Of a stretch of 64,000 nucleotides of DNA, positions 9,081 through 18,309 are shown one piece after another. The position numbers and the translations under genes are program-made. The DNA is from an uncultured Akkermansia sp. Lineage in GTDB: Bacteria > Verrucomicrobiota > Verrucomicrobiia > Verrucomicrobiales > Akkermansiaceae. Below the pieces are notes generated by a model, which was not told the origin of the DNA, made no database searches, and worked only from the letters and a program-made list of their open reading frames with translations. Position 1 is the stretch's first letter; each line of letters begins with the position of its first letter. Where the stretch lies: contig CASFPZ010000005.1 of assembly GCA_949296365.1 (NCBI GenBank), forward strand, positions 45,739-109,738, read 5' to 3'.

Positions 9081-10397
9081 TTACTGGAACAAGTAAAGAA
9101 TAGCTGCTGTGATGAAAATATTAACCAAAGCGAGTTCGAAAAAGACGAGCCAACCTAGTTTCATAATTTGGTCGTAACGGAAGCGTGGAAGAGTCCAACG
9201 TACCCAGACAAAGAAGAAGATGAAACAAAATAGCTTCAAGAGGAAAGCGACAAACTGAAGGATTACGGTAACCCAATCAGCTAATTGATCAGCCCAAGCA
9301 GAAGACACCCCCCAATTATTAAGGTAACAGGATACACATTCCGGGACAAGCCGATCTAAGGTGAACCCCATGGACCACCCACCCAAGAACAGAGTAATGA
9401 CGAGTGCTGAACCAACGACCATAGCGGCGTATTCACCCATGAAGAACAAAGCAAATTTCATCGATGAATATTCGGTGTGATAGCCACCTATGAGGTCGGT
9501 TTCACATTCTGACATGTCGAATGGGGTACGATTGGCTTCTGCAAATACCGATGTGACGAAAATGAGGAAACTGATGGCAACAGGAATAAGAAGTAACCAT
9601 CTTTGCCAGCTCAAACCTTCTCCCCAAAGAGGAAGAACTAACCAACCATTGTCGGCCTGATATTGAACCATATCGTTCATATTCAGGTAACCATAAATCA
9701 TCAACAAAGGAATGACTGAAAGGCCCATCGAAATTTCATAAGAAATCATTTGAGCAGAAGTACGAAGGCCCCCCATTAATGGATATTTGGAATTAGAAGC
9801 CCAACCTGCTAAGACGAGACCATAAACGGAAATTGCTGAAACAGCGAAGACCCAGAGCGGCCCCATATTCAGGTTGGAAACTACCATGTTGATATTGCCA
9901 TAAGGAGTTTCTAACGGGCCTGCAAATGGAATGACAGCTGCTGACATTAAAGGCGCTGCCATAACGAGAGCTGGAGCAACCCAAAAGTAAGCTTTCCGAA
10001 CGAAAGAAGGGGTAAAGTCTTGTTTCAAAAAGAGCTTAGCGCCGTCCACTGCGGGCTGAAGGAGCCCCCAAAGTGAAATATCGCGATCAAGACGCAGAAA
10101 CTTGAGCAATTCAGCAGCACGACCATTGTGAGGAAGGCCTAGTTTATCGAGGAGACCTGAGAAGGGAACTTCTTCTTTACTGCCCCATCGGCGAAAAATG
10201 GAAAGAGGAATCCCAACTCGATTGGGGCCGACTCGGTCTTGGATGAAAGCACAGACGCGTCGTTCAACCAAGACGGATACCGGGACGAAGGCGATAGTGA
10301 CGGCAAAGCACACCACCAATTTAATGATGGTTGTGATGGTGTAGAACAAAACAGGGTTGCTCAGCAAATCATCGCAAAAACGTAAAATATAGGTCAT
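9081..10397 (-). CDS. nuoH: NADH-quinone oxidoreductase subunit H, enlarged by insertions
   Basis: Membrane subunit forming the quinone chamber with NuoB/D. Family signatures are CAFIQDRVGPNRVG, GLLQPAVDGAKLFLKQDF, EANRTPFDMSECETDLIGGYHTEYSSMKFA and VRWTLPRFRYDQIM. The length is 438 residues, against roughly 320-350 usually. Most of the excess is a charged insert of about 45 residues between GPNRVG and GLLQP (roughly residues 60-107), which in most NuoH proteins are nearly adjacent; a smaller hydrophilic loop with two Cys (PECVSCYLNN) lies before the last helices. No frameshift is apparent: both halves read in one frame. Confidence 0.93.
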   Translation of the reverse strand: MTYILRFCDDLLSNPVLFYTITTIIKLVVCFAVTIAFVPVSVLVERRVCAFIQDRVGPNRVGIPLSIFRRWGSKEEVPFSGLLDKLGLPHNGRAAELLKFLRLDRDISLWGLLQPAVDGAKLFLKQDFTPSFVRKAYFWVAPALVMAAPLMSAAVIPFAGPLETPYGNINMVVSNLNMGPLWVFAVSAISVYGLVLAGWASNSKYPLMGGLRTSAQMISYEISMGLSVIPLLMIYGYLNMNDMVQYQADNGWLVLPLWGEGLSWQRWLLLIPVAISFLIFVTSVFAEANRTPFDMSECETDLIGGYHTEYSSMKFALFFMGEYAAMVVGSALVITLFLGGWSMGFTLDRLVPECVSCYLNNWGVSSAWADQLADWVTVILQFVAFLLKLFCFIFFFVWVRWTLPRFRYDQIMKLGWLVFFELALVNIFITAAILYLFQ

Positions 10398-10424
10398 AAA
10401 CGTATAGGTGTGACTGGTTAAATG

Positions 10425-12164
10425 TTAGTGTTTACGAACTGATTTTTCTTTTTCGATAAGCGGAATAGTAACCCCTGTTTCGATGATTTGGCATCCATTG
10501 TCTCCGATGGAACCCCATGTGATTCCCGAGAATTCAACAATATCCGATGCTATCAATTTGAGGATGTCGCGAGAACTAACAAGTTTGGAAATTGAATCGT
10601 CTGCTCCCAGAGCTGTGCAAAGATCGCGTAGGATCTGCCAGTCGTCTTTAGCTTCCCCCAAGGGCATGATGGCTCGATTGAGACGCTGTAAGCGACCGGT
10701 GACGTTGATCATAGTTCCATATTTCTCAGCGAAAGTTACGCCAGGAAGAACAACATCAGCCATCTTGGCTGTTTTACTGGCGGAATGAGAAACAACAACC
10801 ATGTAATCGAGCAAAGAGAAATCTTCTTCAGTAAAGTGAGCTTCTTGAGATAAGTCTTCGCCTAAAACGATCAAACCTTTGATGAGGCCGCGGCGAACGC
10901 CTTGATGAATCTCATTAAGTTTTTTACCAAAGTTATCGGACTTCAGGATCAATTTGGCTCCGTTTGTATTTGGATTAAGGTCTTTAGAAATCAACATTTG
11001 ATCACCATCCCCTTCTCGTGGAACGATGGAAATATGAGAAGTACCAATCACTTGAGCTAATTGGTTAGCCATGTAGAGTTCTTCGTTGGTCATTCTACCG
11101 GAGGCAATAATGGCCATCTTGTTATTACCAACTTTGCGGATTGCTTCAGCAACAGCGCTGATAACTGCATCCCAGGTCGTATGGCGGTGAGGAGCGCCGA
11201 CATCTGTACGAATGACTGGCTGAGGGATTCGTTGATCGGAATTAATGAACTTGTAGTTCAGCCGGTGTGAATCTGGCATCCAGCATGAATTAACTTCATC
11301 ATTCCGTCTTGGAGTAATGCGGTAGACGTCACTACCGCGGGACCAAATATTGATATTGGTACCTGTGCCACAATTCACATCAATGGTAGGAGTTGACTTC
11401 AGGAACCATACGCGCATTTTGAAGCGGAAATCTCGAGAAGTCATAGCGCCTACAGGGCAGAGGTCGACGACATTCATGGAGTAATTGCTATCCAGCATTT
11501 TACCGGGGAAGATGGTAATAGCATTGTGTGTGCCGCGTTGAGAGATGCTGAGGACTTCTTCACCCACGATATCACGCATGAAACGCACGCAACGACCACA
11601 GAGGACACAACGTTCTTGGTCGAGGTTTACACGCGGACCAATAGTGAGATTTTTACCTTTTTTGGTTTTCATTTCCGAGAAACGGCTGTTGAGTTGACCG
11701 TAATCCGTCGAAAACTCCTGAAGGCGGCATTCGCCTGCTTGGTCACAAATTGGACAATCCAAGGGGTGATTAGACATGAGGAATTCCAGAACCCCCCTGC
11801 GAACCTCCTTGACTAAGGGGCTATCTGTTCTGATCCCCATATTTTCTGCGACAGTGTTAGCACACGAAATGATGGGACGAGGCATCCACTGAATGGTCTG
11901 ATAGCCGTCAGCATTGTATTTGGGTGTTTGTCCTGGTGCGAGACGAGGTGGCATGCCTTGCTCGACAAGACACATACGGCAAGTACCTGCGATGGCCAAT
12001 TTAGGATGATAACAAAAACGTGGAATATAGACACCAACAGACTCGCAGGCATCAATGATGCGAGTGCCTCGAGGAAACATATGCCAGGTGCCATTAATCT
12101 GGACATTCACCTTGCCTTGTTCTGAGGCAATGTCTTTGGGAAGTTTAGGTGTATCTTCGCTCAT
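10425..12164 (-). CDS. nuoG: NADH-quinone oxidoreductase subunit G (short form)
   Basis: Iron-sulfur subunit of the NADH arm. N-terminal [2Fe-2S] ligands lie in CYHPKLAIAGTCRMC plus a following Cys (N1b); then HPLDCPICDQAGEC (N5 type, His plus three Cys) and CVLCGRCVRFMRD (N4). The C-terminal molybdopterin-oxidoreductase-like domain is short: about 579 residues in total against about 900 in E. coli. The usual CxxCxxxC of cluster N7 is not present; the corresponding TPTIDVNCGTGTNI has one Cys. I chose ATG 12164-12162 (MSEDTPKLPKD); an alternative ATG at 12179 adds MHSRT. It lies between nuoF and nuoH. Confidence 0.93.
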   Translation of the reverse strand: MSEDTPKLPKDIASEQGKVNVQINGTWHMFPRGTRIIDACESVGVYIPRFCYHPKLAIAGTCRMCLVEQGMPPRLAPGQTPKYNADGYQTIQWMPRPIISCANTVAENMGIRTDSPLVKEVRRGVLEFLMSNHPLDCPICDQAGECRLQEFSTDYGQLNSRFSEMKTKKGKNLTIGPRVNLDQERCVLCGRCVRFMRDIVGEEVLSISQRGTHNAITIFPGKMLDSNYSMNVVDLCPVGAMTSRDFRFKMRVWFLKSTPTIDVNCGTGTNINIWSRGSDVYRITPRRNDEVNSCWMPDSHRLNYKFINSDQRIPQPVIRTDVGAPHRHTTWDAVISAVAEAIRKVGNNKMAIIASGRMTNEELYMANQLAQVIGTSHISIVPREGDGDQMLISKDLNPNTNGAKLILKSDNFGKKLNEIHQGVRRGLIKGLIVLGEDLSQEAHFTEEDFSLLDYMVVVSHSASKTAKMADVVLPGVTFAEKYGTMINVTGRLQRLNRAIMPLGEAKDDWQILRDLCTALGADDSISKLVSSRDILKLIASDIVEFSGITWGSIGDNGCQIIETGVTIPLIEKEKSVRKH

Positions 12165-12209
12165 GGTGCGTGAATGCAAAAAGGATGAAATGTTGGAGAG
12201 AAGGGAAAA

Positions 12210-13598
12210 TTAATCGCGAACGAGGTATTTAACTTGTTCCTTGGCTTCGGGATTGTGAGGCAAGACAGCATTGATGGGCTGAGTCAAAGCTAAGAATTCT
12301 TCCTTGAACTTAGCAACGAATGCTTGAGTGGGCCATGCGGTAGCTTCGCCAAATGCGCAAACTGTTTTACCTTCGATTTGATTAGCTACTTGAGCAAGAA
12401 GATCGACATCTTCCGGGGAGGCTTTGCCTGCCAGAATACGATCGGTTAATTTGACCATCCAGGGACAACCTTCGCGACAGGGAGTGCATTGCCCGCAAGA
12501 TTCATGTGCATAGAACTTGTTGATGTTATTCAGGATCCAAGGCATAGAACGCGAGTCATCCATGACAATGACACCACCAGAACCAGCCATGGAACCACAT
12601 TGTGCAATGCTGTCGAGATCCATTGGAATGTCAAAGAAAGAGATTTCACGGCCATTAAGTTTGACTGGTTGATCGCAACGCATGACTTTTGCTGAGGAAC
12701 CGCCAGGAATAACAGCCTTAAAGGAACGCCCATCTTTAGGCCCTTTGCAGAGGTCGTACAGAAGTTCTCCATAGGTGATTGACCCGGAAACGATTTCGAA
12801 GAAACCAGGATGTTTCACATCGCCAGAAACTCCGATAATACGAGTACCTGGGGAACGCTGTGCGCCGACTTTGGCGTATTCTTCACCTCCCATTTCGATG
12901 ATGTGTTTGACCTGGCAGAGGGATTCTACGTTGTTGACGATAGTGGGACAGCCGTAGAGGCCAATGGCGGCAGGGAAGAAAGGAGGTTTAATGCGCGGGT
13001 AAGGGCGTAGTCCTTCGATGGAGTTAATCAAAGCAGTTTCTTCTCCACATATGTAAGCGCCTGCTCCACGATGAAGATAGATGTCGAGATCATAACCAGA
13101 CTTGAGGATATTTTTACCGAGAAAACAATGTTTTCTGGCTTCATCGAGAGCTTTGGTGACGATTTGAGCTGCGATGGGGAATTCTTCGCGCATATAGATG
13201 TAGGCGCGGTGTGCACCGACAGCATAGCAAGCGATAATCATCCCTTCGATCAATTGGTGGGGGTCTTGATGAACAATGAAACGGTCTTTGAATGTACCAG
13301 GTTCAGATTCATCGCAGTTACAGATTAAATAAACTGGTTTTGTATTATTGGGCGGGATAAATGTCCACTTGACTCCCGTTGGGAATCCTGCACCGCCTCT
13401 TCCACGCAATCCGGATTTTTTGACTTCAGCGATAATGTCTTTAGGCTCCATGGAAAGGGCCTTTTCCAACTGTTTGTAACCTCCATCGTTGAGGTATGTT
13501 TTGATGGATGTATCCCAGCCGACGCGATCGATGTTTTTGAGGATAACACGATGTTCCTTGGGATGGGGTTCTTTACCAGGAAGATAGCTGATGCTCAT
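12210..13598 (-). CDS. nuoF: NADH-quinone oxidoreductase subunit F (FMN and NADH binding)
   Basis: Binds NADH, FMN and cluster N3; entry point of electrons into complex I. The NADH/FMN glycine-rich region is SGLRGRGGAGFPTGVKW, followed by CDESEPGTFKDR and YICGEETALINSIEG (FMN site). The N3 cluster ligands are in ESCGQCTPCREGCPWM with a distal Cys in TVCAFGEATAWP. The 462-residue length is normal (E. coli 445). It lies directly downstream of nuoE and upstream of nuoG. Confidence 0.96.
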   Translation of the reverse strand: MSISYLPGKEPHPKEHRVILKNIDRVGWDTSIKTYLNDGGYKQLEKALSMEPKDIIAEVKKSGLRGRGGAGFPTGVKWTFIPPNNTKPVYLICNCDESEPGTFKDRFIVHQDPHQLIEGMIIACYAVGAHRAYIYMREEFPIAAQIVTKALDEARKHCFLGKNILKSGYDLDIYLHRGAGAYICGEETALINSIEGLRPYPRIKPPFFPAAIGLYGCPTIVNNVESLCQVKHIIEMGGEEYAKVGAQRSPGTRIIGVSGDVKHPGFFEIVSGSITYGELLYDLCKGPKDGRSFKAVIPGGSSAKVMRCDQPVKLNGREISFFDIPMDLDSIAQCGSMAGSGGVIVMDDSRSMPWILNNINKFYAHESCGQCTPCREGCPWMVKLTDRILAGKASPEDVDLLAQVANQIEGKTVCAFGEATAWPTQAFVAKFKEEFLALTQPINAVLPHNPEAKEQVKYLVRD

Positions 13599-13641
13599 GG
13601 GTCAAAAGAAAAGAAAAGTTGATAATAACCGATTAGGCCTC

Positions 13642-14214
13642 TTAATACTGAGAGATGACTTCATCGACCTTGTCAGGAGTCATATGGGAATGGAGCGTAT
13701 CATTGACCATGATATTTGGACCAAAGCCGCAATTGGCAAGGCATTCGACAAATTCGATGCTCCATTTGCCGTCTGGACTGATAGCAATGGGATTGTCGTG
13801 AGAGAGGGAACTACGATCAATCGAGAGTTTTTGGCAAAAAATATCAGCAAGTTCTTCAGCCCCTCCCATACCACAAGCGAGTGTCTTACAAATGCGAATG
13901 TGGAATTTTCCAGGGCAAATTTGACGAAGGCCGGGATAAAATGTTACAACTCCGAGGACATGAACGGGGGTTGAATTGATTTTATTGGCGGTCCACAGCA
14001 TGGCGTCTCCCGAGATGTAACCGAATTTTTTTTGAATGACGTGGAGAATGGGCAAGATGGCTGATTGGCTTTGCCCGTCGGGGTATTGTGCAATTAAGCG
14101 ATCTGCTTCTTTGTCGAGTTCGGCGGATGCTGTAAATGGTGGGAAGAATTGTTCACCTGGAGAAGGACGATGTGCAATAGTAGCCTCAATGGCGTTCTCA
14201 GTGTGCTCAGTCAT
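13642..14214 (-). CDS. nuoE: NADH-quinone oxidoreductase subunit E (24-kDa type)
   Basis: Thioredoxin-fold [2Fe-2S] subunit (cluster N1a) of the NADH module. The four ligands are visible as CKTLAC (Cx4C) and CLANC (Cx3C) in IRICKTLACGMGG and FVECLANCGFGPNIMVND. The N-terminal helical part includes AILPILHVIQKKFGYIS, typical of NuoE. I selected ATG 14214-14212 (MTEHTENAIEA); an upstream in-frame ATG at 14256 would add 14 hydrophobic residues and crowd the end of nuoD, so it is less likely. Adjacent to nuoF, as usual. Confidence 0.94.
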   Translation of the reverse strand: MTEHTENAIEATIAHRPSPGEQFFPPFTASAELDKEADRLIAQYPDGQSQSAILPILHVIQKKFGYISGDAMLWTANKINSTPVHVLGVVTFYPGLRQICPGKFHIRICKTLACGMGGAEELADIFCQKLSIDRSSLSHDNPIAISPDGKWSIEFVECLANCGFGPNIMVNDTLHSHMTPDKVDEVISQY

Positions 14215-14268
14215 GGGATGGTCGGTGTTGAAGGAAATGGAAAAGATAAGAAACAATTAAAACCGGAT

Positions 14269-15513
14269 TTAACGATCGCATTCACCTTGGACGAATGAGA
14301 ACGAACCCAAGATAGCAGGGACGTCAGAAATAAGATAGCCTGGTAACAACTTAGGCAAAATGGACAGAGTGCAGAAGGAGGGAGAACGCATACGCAAACG
14401 GTTAGGGATGCCACCACCCTTCGAATCGATCATAAATCCCATTTCTCCACGTGGGTTTTCAGCTGCAAAATAAAGTTGGCCAGCAGGAGCATTGACACCT
14501 TCTGTTGTGGTCATGAACTGACGGATCAACTCTTCCATACCTTGAAGGACTTTCTGTTTTTCGGGAAGGACTCCTTTTTGGTCGGTAATGTTGATAGGAC
14601 CGGAGGGCATAGACTTTAAGACTTGACGAATGATTACGATGGATTGACGGATTTCTTCCATGCGACAGAGATAACGGTCGTAACAATCGCCAATTTCACC
14701 GATAGGTACATCGAAATCATAGTTCTCATACCCGAGGTAAGGTGTAAGTTTGCGTAAATCTCGTTTAACACCGCTAGCACGGAGATGAATACCGGTCAGC
14801 CCGTAAGACAAAGCATCTTCTTTGGTGATGATTCCGATATCCTTCATGCGGTTCATGAAAATATTGTTCTTCAGAAGAAGATTATCAATTTCATCTAAGG
14901 TACGTGAACATTCGTCACAAAATTCCAGAATTTGAGCCGGCATAGTGTCGGGCATATCGTGGATTTGGCCACCAATTCTAGTGAAGGAAGAGGTGAAGCG
15001 AGCTCCGGAGAGCTGTTCGTAGAAGTTGTGGATTTTTTCACGTTCCTCATATGCATAGAGGAAAACCGTCATTGCTCCGACATCCATGGCGCCGACCCCG
15101 ATATCCAGCAGGTGAGAGCTCATACGAGAGAGTTCTAAGGCAAGTACTCTGAGAGCTTGGCCACGTTCCGGAAGTTCCCAATCCAAAAGTTTTTCAATAG
15201 CACAGGCGAACGCAATATTATTGGAAAGCGGGGAGAGATAATCAAATCTGTCTGTGTAAGGGATGAATTGATTATATTGAACTGTTTCTCCAATTTTCTC
15301 GATACCGCGGTGTAAATGTCCGATAACGGGATCGCATGAGATAATTTCTTCCCCATCCAATTCGAGGATTAGACGTAAGACACCGTGAGTAGCGGAGTGT
15401 GAGGGCCCCATGTTCAGGGTTACTGTTTCACCTAGGCCGTCAGTTGTTTCTGCTAGATAATCAGAGCCTGCTGCTGGTTCAGGCATGGCAAATGTTTGGG
15501 TTCTTGTCTTCAT
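14269..15513 (-). CDS. nuoD: NADH-quinone oxidoreductase subunit D (49-kDa type)
   Basis: Quinone-site subunit of the peripheral arm, homologous to the large subunit of NiFe hydrogenases. Signatures: MGPSHSATHGVLRLILELDG and IGHLHRGIEKIGETVQYNQ (His and Tyr of the quinone pocket), then SLSNNIAFACAIEKLL-type and RADNGGIP-like C-terminal regions (GEMGFMIDSKGGGIPNRLR). The 414 residues correspond to a stand-alone NuoD, not a NuoCD fusion. It is the first gene of the operon here: the 257 bp upstream hold no nuoA, nuoB or nuoC, and the next gene is the unrelated fucosidase. Confidence 0.95.
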   Translation of the reverse strand: MKTRTQTFAMPEPAAGSDYLAETTDGLGETVTLNMGPSHSATHGVLRLILELDGEEIISCDPVIGHLHRGIEKIGETVQYNQFIPYTDRFDYLSPLSNNIAFACAIEKLLDWELPERGQALRVLALELSRMSSHLLDIGVGAMDVGAMTVFLYAYEEREKIHNFYEQLSGARFTSSFTRIGGQIHDMPDTMPAQILEFCDECSRTLDEIDNLLLKNNIFMNRMKDIGIITKEDALSYGLTGIHLRASGVKRDLRKLTPYLGYENYDFDVPIGEIGDCYDRYLCRMEEIRQSIVIIRQVLKSMPSGPINITDQKGVLPEKQKVLQGMEELIRQFMTTTEGVNAPAGQLYFAAENPRGEMGFMIDSKGGGIPNRLRMRSPSFCTLSILPKLLPGYLISDVPAILGSFSFVQGECDR

Positions 15514-15565
15514 GGGAATGGACCGTACCAGTTATCAATTAACCCGAGTACAGGGGTGCGGCCCC

Positions 15566-15593
15566 ATTATGCCAATTGGAATTTTATGAGCAA
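15566..15593 (-). promoter_or_regulatory. Candidate promoter of the nuo operon
   Basis: On the minus strand TTGCTC (15593-15588) and CATAAT (15571-15566) are 16 bp apart, a weak sigma-70-like pair, 53-80 bp before nuoD. A GGGG/CCCC hairpin with a 5-nt loop (15553-15565) would fall at the very 5' end of the transcript. The match is only partial, so this is a tentative site. The remainder of 15594-15770 shows only a bulged hairpin near 15700-15726 and no gene. Confidence 0.35.
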
Positions 15594-15770
15594 GTCAAAT
15601 CTCTCAATTCCCCTAGGGATTGGTTAGGAAAAATGAATTAACTGTTCTTTAATTAGACATGAGAATGAAGACTCAACTGCACAAAACGGCCTACCTATAG
15701 TTACAGAGGACAGAGATGTCTGTAACCACAAGCAGGCAGTATCATTTGTGCAAGGATAACTAGGGAAGTG

Positions 15771-18125
15771 TTATCGTTGGAAAAGTACGGAAGTGGATTC
15801 CCCTTGATCGAGCTGGATTTCTTTGAATTGTTTATTATATTCGATGAGGAAGGTACCAGGACGTGAAGCACGGAATGTTGAGGAGATATTCTGTGGGGTC
15901 CAAGTTATATCGGCTTCGATCCCGCCGCGAGCTCTCAGCCCAGAAGCTGATCCGTGTTTCCATAGAGGTGGCAGAGCTGGAGCGATACTAATTACCCGTT
16001 TGCCGTCTTTGATAATTTGGCTTTGAATGATACATTGGGCGATACCGGCAGTGAAGCCGAAGTTGCCATCGATTTGGAATGGCGGGCACATATCAAACAA
16101 GTTAGGGTTAAGCCGGGTTGTCATTAGGTGATTGATGTATGTAGAGGCTTTTTGGCCATCTCGGAGCGTGGCATAGAGATTAATGAGCCACGATGAACTC
16201 CAACCGGTGTGTCCCCCACCGTGTGCGCATCGATCGTCAAGACTTAATCGTACGGCTTGGGCATAGTCGGGTGTGTTTAGTACATCGAATTCATTTCCAG
16301 GGAAAATACCGTAACAATGACTGACGTGGCGGTGACCTGGTTCTTGGATTCGTTGTCCTCTTCTCCATTCTTCCAATCTGCCGTTTTCCGAAATTTTAGG
16401 AAGGGCAACTTTGGGAAGAGTAGATTTCACTTGTTCGTAAAGTTCGTCGTCCGTTTTTTGAAGGATTTCGCAGGCTTCAAGGTAATTTCTTAGGCTTTCG
16501 CGGGCAATCAAGAGGTCGTGAGTGGTACCATTACTGATGGCGGCTGATTGTTCCTTGCCGTCTTGATCCGTGTAAATAAATCCTACTTCAGGGGAGATAG
16601 ATGGCCCCGTAATGAGTTCTCCAGATTCTGGTTCTGGTTGAAGCCAAGCTAATAGAAAACGAACGTTTTCTCTGAGGAGGGGAAGCGACTTTGCTAGATA
16701 TTGAACATCGCCTCCGAATCTATAATGTTCCAGAATGTGAGAAGAAGCCCATGCTCCATTGAGCAAGGAGGTGGAAGAAGTTAAGAATTGATGCCTGAAA
16801 TAGGTTTCTCCCCAACAATCAGTGTTATGTCCGCAACAGAATCCTGGATAGCCTAGTGACTTAGCCATTCTCTGCCCACCAGGAAGCATTCTGTTGATGA
16901 AATCAGTAAATGGCTGGTGAAACTCGCCTAAGTTGGTCACTTCTACGGGCCAATAATTCATTTGGCAATTAATGTTTAAGAAATAACAAGATTGCCAAGG
17001 AGGAACGAGTTCGGGATTCCATAGTCCTTGCAGCGTGGCTGGCAACCCACCAGGTCTTGAACTTGAAATGACACAATATCTCCCGAATTGGAATAACTGT
17101 TCGATGAGATCGGGGTCATTCCCTCCTTTTTTGAGACGTTCAACTCGTTCGGGGGTTGTCATGTTTTGGATGGCTGTCGGACTATCTCCTAAATCGATCT
17201 GGCACCGCTCCATCAGAGGGGCATAATAGGATTGGGCTTCTCGAATTAACTGACTCCATCCGTTCTTTTGCGCATTATTGAGAATTGAAATATTTTTTTT
17301 GCTTAGGTCGATTTGGAGTGGTTGAGCTGGGGAATTAATGTTATAATCTGTTGATGTAGAAGCAAGTAGGATAAGTTCTCGACCGCCTGTAACGATGAGT
17401 TTATTGTTATCTTTTTGCATCGTGCCGCCGATTGGGATGAGGCGGACTCTTGTTTCGAATTTGGTGCCATTGTTAGGGGCTTGTCCTTGGAGGATCAGTT
17501 CCCCGCGTTCGAGGTCAATAGAACCAGTAAGAGCAGGTTGATTTGAGGCCTTGGGGCGGTCGAGAGAGAAAGTGAGACGAAGAGTCTTTCCGGAATCAAT
17601 GGTGAAGCGAGCGGCGATGCAATCTGTTTTAGGTGCAGCAATAACTTGCATGTTTTGAGGACCATCTGGCAAAATAAATCCATTGGAAACTATCCCGTTT
17701 TTCATATCAAGCGAGCGGTTGATATGAAAAGGGGTATCGCCAGATGGAAAACCTATGTGCAGAAATCCGGCGGGGAGATAACTACCACTTTCGGAATTAG
17801 GGGTAAGAATTTGATTGAGGAAAACTTTATCAGCTTCCTGGTATTGAGCTTTGTTGCAGAATTCGCGTGCCTGACGGATGCCTTGAGCTGCATTTGGTGG
17901 AATGGAATAGATCTTTTTAGAGAAAATGGAGCTTTCGTTGAGCAAGATCGTCGCTTCAGGAAAACCATGATAGACAAGTGCGGCGACACGGCCATTGCCG
18001 ACGCCATATCCTTGGTCCCAGTGAGGAGCAGGCGCGGTATCTCGCAGTACAAGGTTGGTTGGTGTACCTGACGAATAAACACTGCACACAAGAGAAGCAA
18101 ACAATAGAGGGAAAAGACGGTTCAT
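15771..18125 (-). CDS. Secreted glycoside hydrolase family 95 alpha-L-fucosidase
   Basis: Likely removes terminal (mainly alpha-1,2-linked) L-fucose from glycans such as mucin O-glycans. The 784-residue protein starts with a signal peptide (MNRLFPLLFASLVCSVYSSG), then the N-terminal GH95 beta-domain (GYGVGNGRVAALVYHG, LLNESSIFS). The (alpha/alpha)6 barrel holds FLNINCQMNYWPVEVTNLGE (Asn384/Asn386), GPSISPEVGF (Glu513) and PPFQIDGNFGFTAG (Asp686). These correspond in context to the Asn/Asn, Glu and Asp catalytic residues described for the Bifidobacterium GH95 enzyme AfcA. It is monocistronic with a tandem 23-bp repeat just before the start. A GH95 L-galactosidase activity is possible; linkage specificity cannot be read from sequence. 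Confidence 0.9.
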   Translation of the reverse strand: MNRLFPLLFASLVCSVYSSGTPTNLVLRDTAPAPHWDQGYGVGNGRVAALVYHGFPEATILLNESSIFSKKIYSIPPNAAQGIRQAREFCNKAQYQEADKVFLNQILTPNSESGSYLPAGFLHIGFPSGDTPFHINRSLDMKNGIVSNGFILPDGPQNMQVIAAPKTDCIAARFTIDSGKTLRLTFSLDRPKASNQPALTGSIDLERGELILQGQAPNNGTKFETRVRLIPIGGTMQKDNNKLIVTGGRELILLASTSTDYNINSPAQPLQIDLSKKNISILNNAQKNGWSQLIREAQSYYAPLMERCQIDLGDSPTAIQNMTTPERVERLKKGGNDPDLIEQLFQFGRYCVISSSRPGGLPATLQGLWNPELVPPWQSCYFLNINCQMNYWPVEVTNLGEFHQPFTDFINRMLPGGQRMAKSLGYPGFCCGHNTDCWGETYFRHQFLTSSTSLLNGAWASSHILEHYRFGGDVQYLAKSLPLLRENVRFLLAWLQPEPESGELITGPSISPEVGFIYTDQDGKEQSAAISNGTTHDLLIARESLRNYLEACEILQKTDDELYEQVKSTLPKVALPKISENGRLEEWRRGQRIQEPGHRHVSHCYGIFPGNEFDVLNTPDYAQAVRLSLDDRCAHGGGHTGWSSSWLINLYATLRDGQKASTYINHLMTTRLNPNLFDMCPPFQIDGNFGFTAGIAQCIIQSQIIKDGKRVISIAPALPPLWKHGSASGLRARGGIEADITWTPQNISSTFRASRPGTFLIEYNKQFKEIQLDQGESTSVLFQR

Positions 18126-18146
18126 AGATGTTTTGAATTAATAACG

Positions 18147-18192
18147 GATTAAAGATGGCATATCTTTCAGATTAAAGATGGCATATCTTTCA
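18147..18192 (-). promoter_or_regulatory. Perfect tandem 23-bp repeat with internal palindrome before the fucosidase gene
   Basis: Two identical, adjacent 23-bp copies (18147-18169 and 18170-18192; unit begins GATTAAAGATGGCATATC on the plus strand) lie 22-67 bp upstream of the GH95 start codon. Each contains the inverted repeat AAAGAT-GGCAT-ATCTTT. Two helical-phase-like dyads immediately upstream of a catabolic gene look like a dimeric regulator binding site, though a simple tandem duplication cannot be excluded. Confidence 0.5.
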
Positions 18193-18244
18193 GTAAAATT
18201 GAAATATCGGCAATGCCTTAATAAAGAGAAGAATCCCGTATAAG

Positions 18245-18280
18245 CAAAACAGGGATGAACCCGCTAAAGGCTCATCCCTG
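18245..18280 (-). terminator. Terminator of the gspE-gspF-pseudopilin operon
   Basis: Inverted repeat CAGGGATGA (18250-18258) / TCATCCCTG (18272-18280) with a 13-nt GC-containing loop. On the minus strand it is followed by TTTTGC. It lies 30 bp beyond the pseudopilin stop codon. Confidence 0.75.
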
Positions 18281-18309
18281 CTAATGAAGGAAAAGTATCC
18301 TACTAATGA

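Noticed and set aside
15700..15726. Terminator after the fucosidase gene
   Set aside because: GTTACAGA/TCTGTAAC forms a bulged hairpin but has no U tract on the minus strand; too weak to call.
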